Below, piece by piece: positions 59,390 to 64,000 of a stretch of 64,000 bases of DNA. Location: contig CM019066.1 of assembly GCA_009667805.1 (NCBI GenBank), forward strand, positions 332,264,077 to 332,328,076, written 5' to 3'. Below the pieces are notes generated by a model. That model was given only the letters and a program-made list of their open reading frames with translations, was not told the origin of the DNA and made no database searches. Position 1 is the first letter of the stretch. Every line of letters starts with the position of its first letter. A program made the position numbers and the translations under genes. This stretch comes from Leptobrachium leishanense. Lineage: Eukaryota; Chordata; Amphibia; Anura; Megophryidae.

Positions 59390-59628
59390 TGCTCACACAC
59401 AAGTTTGGTGAACTGCCAGCAAGTACGGTGCTGTTTGAAGGCAGTGCAAATCCCCATAGAGAAGTAATGGTTAATCTATTCAGAGAACACCAAACAGCAG
59501 AGAAATGGCAGTGAAATGCCCTGATGTTCGGTGGTTTAAATCAGCAGGTTTATTCAGGCGAACCCCATAGGTTTCAATGTTAAAAATATTCCCGTTTTTA
59601 TGCAATATCTAATAAACCATTTATTATT
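59390..59628. mobile_element. ggttattca-family element, fragment, interrupted at TTAA
   Basis: ctattcagagaacaccaaac, gtgaaatgccctgatgttcg and atgcaatatctaataaacca are the complement of 16380-16560. A piggyBac-like end begins at the TTAA at 59629, so that element inserted here. Confidence 0.55.
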
Positions 59629-59899
59629 TTAACCCCTTAGTGACCGGGCGGTTTTACACAAATCCGTCCGTTCGTGACCGCTGCTGTTTTTACGTTTCTG
59701 CGCTCTTAGTGTTTACGTCAAATTTTCCTCTTACTCGTTTATGTAACCCACACATATTTTACACTGTTTTTCTCGTCACTAAATGGACTTTATAAAAATA
59801 CCATTTTTTTCATCATTTCATATAATTTACTATAAAAAATATTGTGAAATATGACACAAAAATTGAAAAAACACCACTTTTTCGAACTTTGACCCCCAA

Positions 59900-62700
59900 A
59901 ATTTCTTATGTATCAACAACCGTCAAAAAAAATTAATTCCTTGGTAGTTTCTAAATTTAGTCCTGAGTTTAGCAATACCCAATGTTTACATATTCCTCGC
60001 TTTTTTCCTTATTTTATGCAACAATAAGTGCAAGTAGCACTTTGCCATTTCCAAAGAGTTTATTTTCAAAACTAGTGCTAGTGACATTGTAACACTGATA
60101 TCTGTCACTAATTCCTGAATAACCCTCCACATATACATATTTTTTTAAAGTACACAAATCAAGGTATTAAACTTGGGGTATTTTGACTCTTTCCATGCAA
60201 ACCATTTTACCACAAATCTATGCCAAAGTTTGAGGAAAAAAAAAAATTTGGTGATTTTTTTTTTTTTGAACGCAATTTAAGAATACATGTACTGTGAACT
60301 TTAAGGTTTACTGCCAAAAAGCACCCCAAAATATGTTCAGCAACATCTTCTGAGTAAATTGATACCACCCAAGTATAGGTATGTCGGGTCATTTGGGGGC
60401 TAAAAGGCCTTATTTGGGGGGTGCGCATTTCAGTTTTCCAACTTGGAATTTTCACATTTCGTCATCATGCACCCATGTCCTATTTGGGACATTTTTGAAG
60501 CCGGCCAAAGTAATTTACCCCCATCAAACCATATATTTTTAGAAAGGGCACACCCTGGGGTGCTTCAAAGAGTTGTATTTTAACACTTTCCATGCACTAG
60601 CTCTATGTCAAACTTTCAGGTAGTCACTTTTTGTGTTATTTTTTCACACACATTGTACTTTAGGCATGAATTGTCAAATCCAGTTATGGGTTACTGCCAA
60701 AAAACACCCCAAAATATGTTCAGCAACATCTTCTGAGTAAATTGATACCACCCATGTATAGGTATGTCGGGTCATTTGGGGGCTAATAGGCCTTATTTGG
60801 GGGGTGTGCATTTCAGTTTTCCAACTTGGAATTTTCACATTTCGTCATCATGCACCCATGTCCTATTTGGGACATTTTTGAAGCCGGCCAAAGTAATTTA
60901 CCCCCATCAAACCATATATTTTTAGAAAGGGCACACCCTGGGGTGCTTCAAAGAGTTGTATTTTAACACTTTCCATGCACTAGCTCTATGTCAAACTTTC
61001 AGGTAGTCACTTTTTGTGTTATTTTTTCACACACATTGTACTTTAGGCATGAATTGTCAAATCCAGTTATGGGTTACTGCCAAAAAACACCCCAAAATAT
61101 GTTCAGCAACATCTTCTGAGTAAATTGATACCACCCATGTATAGGTATGTCGGGTCATTTGGGGGCTAATAGGCCTTATTTGGGGGGTGCGCATTTCAGT
61201 TTTCCAACTTGGAATTTTCACATTTCGTCATCATGCACCCATGTCCTATTTGGGACATTTTTGAAGCCGGCCAAAGTAATTTACCCCCATCAAACCATAT
61301 ATTTTTAGAAAGGGCACACCCTGGGGTGCTTCAAAGAGTTGTATTTTAACACTTTCCATGCACTAGCTCTATGTCAAACTTTCAGGTAGTCACTTTTTGT
61401 GTTATTTTTTCACACACATTGTACTTTAGGCATGAATTGTCAAATCCAGTTATGGGTTACTGCCAAAAAACACCCCAAAATATGTTCAGCAACATCTTCT
61501 GAGTAAATTGATACCACCCATGTATAGGTATGTCGGGTCATTTGGGGGCTAATAGGCCTTATTTGGGGGGTGCGCATTTCAGTTTTCCAACTTGGAATTT
61601 TCACATTTCGTCATCATGCACCCATGTCCTATTTGGGACATTTTTGAAGCCGGCCAAAGTAATTTACCCCCATCAAACCATATATTTTTAGAAGGGCACA
61701 CCCTGGGGTGCTTCAAAGAGTTGTATTTTAACACTTTCCATGCACTAGCTCTATGTCAAACTTTCAGGTAGTCACTTTTTGTGTTATTTTTTCACACACA
61801 TTGTACTTTAGGCATGAATTGTCAAATCCAGTTATGGGTTACTGCCAAAAAACACCCCAAAATATGTTCAGCAACATCTTCTGAGTAAATTGATACCACC
61901 CATATATAGATTTGTTCTGTTGTTTTTGGGGTGCTACGCCAATCTTTGACATGTGCTTGTCAATTTTCTAATTTGACAAACAGTATCTTCTTTGCTTATC
62001 TTCTTTTTAGGGGCCTTTTTACATACCCCAGTTTTATGAACGTGCATATATTTGGTAAGCTAACACCCCAAAGTATTGTAAATGGAGTGTTTTTATGCTA
62101 TGGATGCATCCGTTTGCTCCAAACAAATTGGATACAGTTTGGTGGTCATTTTTCATTTTCACACCCACATCAGTTTTGGACTGTGATTTAGGAGACACTG
62201 TTGTTTGTTACTGCATGAAAACTCTCCAGGTTGTTTTCTGCAAGGTCTCCTGAGTACACCCATGCCCCCCATGCATAGGTTTGCCAGGATTTTGGGAAGG
62301 TTCAAATACAATTTTTATGACTTTGTCATTGGAGTTGAAATTGAGATTATTTCTTCAGCTAGGCCTATCTTTGGTTTTGGGTCTACCGCATACCCCAGTT
62401 TGAATTATTGCCAGAAAATTGTTTATGTTTGTTATGTTGACACCCCAAGGTATTGCATATGGAGTGCTTTGATGCCATGGATGCAACGGTTTTAGCCCAA
62501 AACATTTGAGAAGGTGTGTGGTGTAATTTTTCAATTTTCAGATTTTTACGCCCACAGTAGTTTTGGACTGTGATTTAGGAGACACTGTTGTTTGTTACTG
62601 CATGAAAACTCTCCAGGTTGTTTTCTGCAAGATCTCTTGAGTACACCCATGCCCCCCATGCATAGGTGTGCAAAGATTTTGGCAAAATACAGCACCAATT
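59900..62700. repeat. ~383-bp tandem array, homogenised in the middle
   Basis: The motif actgccaaaaaacaccccaa recurs at 60311, 60694, 61077, 61460 and 61842, spacing 383, 383, 383 and 382. These four units are nearly identical. Diverged units extend the array leftwards (from about 59928) and rightwards (phase points 62211 and 62598, spacing 369 and 387). Unequal exchange in the centre is the likely cause. Confidence 0.92.
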
Positions 62701-63395
62701 GTAGAACATAAAAATGTACGAATAAAATGTAAAAGTCTGGTGCCTGTCAAACTGGGGATGCTCTCTAGGGGGGCACAGGCTGTTGTCACTGAAGTGCATG
62801 AAACGCAAAAGGTTTTCATACCTTCTACGTGACATTGATTGTGGGTAAATGGGGGTAGAGCAGATGGGGCTACTGCTCCAGTAGGAGCGAATTGAGGGCT
62901 TCTTTATGATGCCCTCAGCATAGTAAGTGCCCAGAATTTCAGAAATTCTGGCACATCTAGCGGGGTCCATTGCTGCCTTGCCAAGTAGGAGTCTGGCTTC
63001 GCAGCACAATGCTGATGGGCATACAGATTTGATTGGGCCACGATGTGGCCCAACAAATCATCCCCCATAAACACCTGCAAAAACTGTGTGGCGGTAAATC
63101 CTGCAACATCAATATTGATGCCAGGATTTGCCGTGAAAGGAGGGATATCTGGCCTCTGGCGATGAGGCACTACCCACTCCTCAGCTGGAGCTGTGCGTCT
63201 CCTGCTGGCAGGTGGTGACCCAGGATCTGCATCAGAAACATCACTAGATACATCAGCCAGCGTAGATAATGTATCTAGCGACGTCTCTGAGCAGTTAGCG
63301 GGGTCGAAATGAGGGTCTGAGTCTGACGCAGATGCCTCAGATTCTGACGCCAGGATGGCATATGCCTCCTCGGTGCTGTACACCCTCTCAGACAT
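62690..63395 (-). pseudogene. piggyBac-type transposase, N-terminal half only
   Basis: The ATG at 63395 gives MSERVYSTEEAYAILASESE. An upstream in-frame region to 63491 lacks a standard start. Residues 1-90 are acidic and low-complexity (ASASDSDPHFD), typical of piggyBac N-termini. Then come PPFTANPGINID, FLQVFMGDDLLGHIVAQSN, YAHQ and WTPLDVPEFLKFWALTM. A one-base shift near 62918 moves the frame to GIIKKPSIRSYW, SMSRRRYENLLRFMHFSDN and the last recognisable piece QFDRHQTF at about 62745. The following codons enter the tandem array. The catalytic aspartates lie downstream of this point in known piggyBac proteins, so the catalytic domain is missing. Non-functional. Confidence 0.82.
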
Positions 63396-63499
63396 TATAT
63401 ATAATAGATTATAAATTTTTATAATTATTATATATATATAAGCGGATTGTTGGTTCTTAGAAGAACCGTTGGGTTTCACAAGAAAATACAAATAAACAC

Positions 63500-63645
63500 C
63501 TAAATCTCTCTAAATCCCTCTAAACCTGCCTCAATTCTTCTAAATCTCCCTAAAATCTCTCTAAATCTGCCTCAATTTTTCTAATCTCACTAAATCTCAC
63601 TAAAATCTCTAACCTGTCAAATCTGATCTCTCTCTCTCGCTCACC
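63500..63645. repeat. Degenerate ctctaaatc repeat
   Basis: Short tandem motifs (ctctaaatc, ctgcctcaatt) upstream of the piggyBac-like gene, ending in a (tc)n tract near 63630. Confidence 0.6.
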
Positions 63646-63769
63646 AAAACACAAGTGAGGAGAGGGAGGGAGAATCAAAGAGGTCAGAGCCAATATTTAC
63701 AAAATATTGACCTGACCTGACAAATTAGAAATTTTATTTTGATTTTTTCTAACTTCTGATTGGATGTTG

Positions 63770-63799
63770 CTAGCCTGCCTCTCTGATGAGGCAGGCTAG
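63770..63799. repeat. 12-bp hairpin next to telomere-type repeats
   Basis: ctagcctgcctc (63770-63781) pairs with gaggcaggctag (63788-63799) around a 6-nt loop. Confidence 0.75.
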
Positions 63800-63837
63800 G
63801 AACATCCCACTCAGCCCCAAGATGACCCTGCCCTTAG

Positions 63838-64000
63838 AACCCTACCCCTAACCCTACCCCTACCCCTACCCCTAACCCTACCCCTACCCCTACTCCTAAC
63901 CCTACCCCTAACCCTACCCCTACCCCTAACCCTAACCCTACCCCTACCCCTAACCCTACCCCTAACCCTAACCCTAACCCTAACCCTAACCCTAACCCTA
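63838..64000 (-). repeat. Telomere-type repeat array, CCCTAA with TAGGGG variants
   Basis: About 27 hexamers. From 63838 to about 63955, accctacccc-type units mix TTAGGG with TAGGGG (complement). The last 45 bases are pure CCCTAA. The C-rich strand reads left to right. A chromosome end to the right would show TTAGGG on this strand, so the array is interstitial, inverted or misassembled. It probably continues past the window. Confidence 0.93.

Larger units (their letters stand above)
59629..63837 (-). mobile_element. piggyBac-like element with internal satellite, right end not found
   Basis: The left terminus ttaaccccttagtgaccggg starts at a TTAA, the piggyBac target. The gene lies on the minus strand near the right side (62690-63395). 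Between them is a tandem array (59900-62700). No inverse cctaaggggttaa end was found before the telomere-type repeats at 63838. The element is therefore truncated there, or its other end lies beyond them. Confidence 0.65.

Overview
The window looks like repeat-dense, non-coding DNA from a vertebrate with a large genome, most probably an amphibian (frog). This is inference. It rests on the mix of Tc1/mariner, piggyBac and hAT DNA transposons, a SPIN-like hAT, Penelope-like and CR1/L2-like retroelements, many fold-back MITEs, and a TTAGGG-type array at the right edge. Nothing in it resembles bacterial or viral gene organisation. Most open frames are chance frames in repeats.

Only two segments look like host coding sequence. 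Both are on the minus strand: an exon at 44933-45056 and another at 1257-1460. Each has canonical splice sites, and the donor of the first and acceptor of the second are both in phase 0. They would be adjacent exons of one unrecognised gene, so most of the window (1461-44932) would be a single transposon-filled intron.

Layout: 1.8-4.0 kb holds a Tc1 element with two nonsense mutations and a duplicated right end; 7.1-8.3 kb a hAT-type element with an 8-bp target duplication; 14.1-15.7 kb a nearly intact Tc1 element (one 1-nt frameshift) inside an old minisatellite. At 17.2-22.4 kb lies a whole Penelope-like element (reverse transcriptase plus GIY-YIG endonuclease) flanked by about 1.18-kb inverted arms. 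Each arm contains a textbook hammerhead ribozyme core. Three further hammerhead loci follow by 24.3 kb, two of them as tail-to-tail palindromes. A 524-bp tandem duplication (25.0-26.05 kb) and two copies of an unrecognised ORF-bearing retroposon (26.15-27.8 and 30.67-32.26 kb) come next. The second retroposon copy has a 15-bp target duplication and sits inside a larger nested element. A SPIN-like hAT (35.75-36.76 kb) and a decayed CR1/L2-type LINE (39.6-41.9 kb) follow, then LTR-like segments, VNTRs and CpG-rich MITEs.

The right end (59.6-64.0 kb) is a piggyBac-like element. Its transposase is reduced to the N-terminal half, and it contains a tandem array of about 383-bp units. It abuts (CCCTAA)n with TAGGGG-type variants. 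The strand orientation of that array is opposite to a chromosome end lying to the right, so it is better read as interstitial.

The most notable system is the 17-24.3 kb cluster of Penelope-derived inverted repeats with hammerhead ribozymes.
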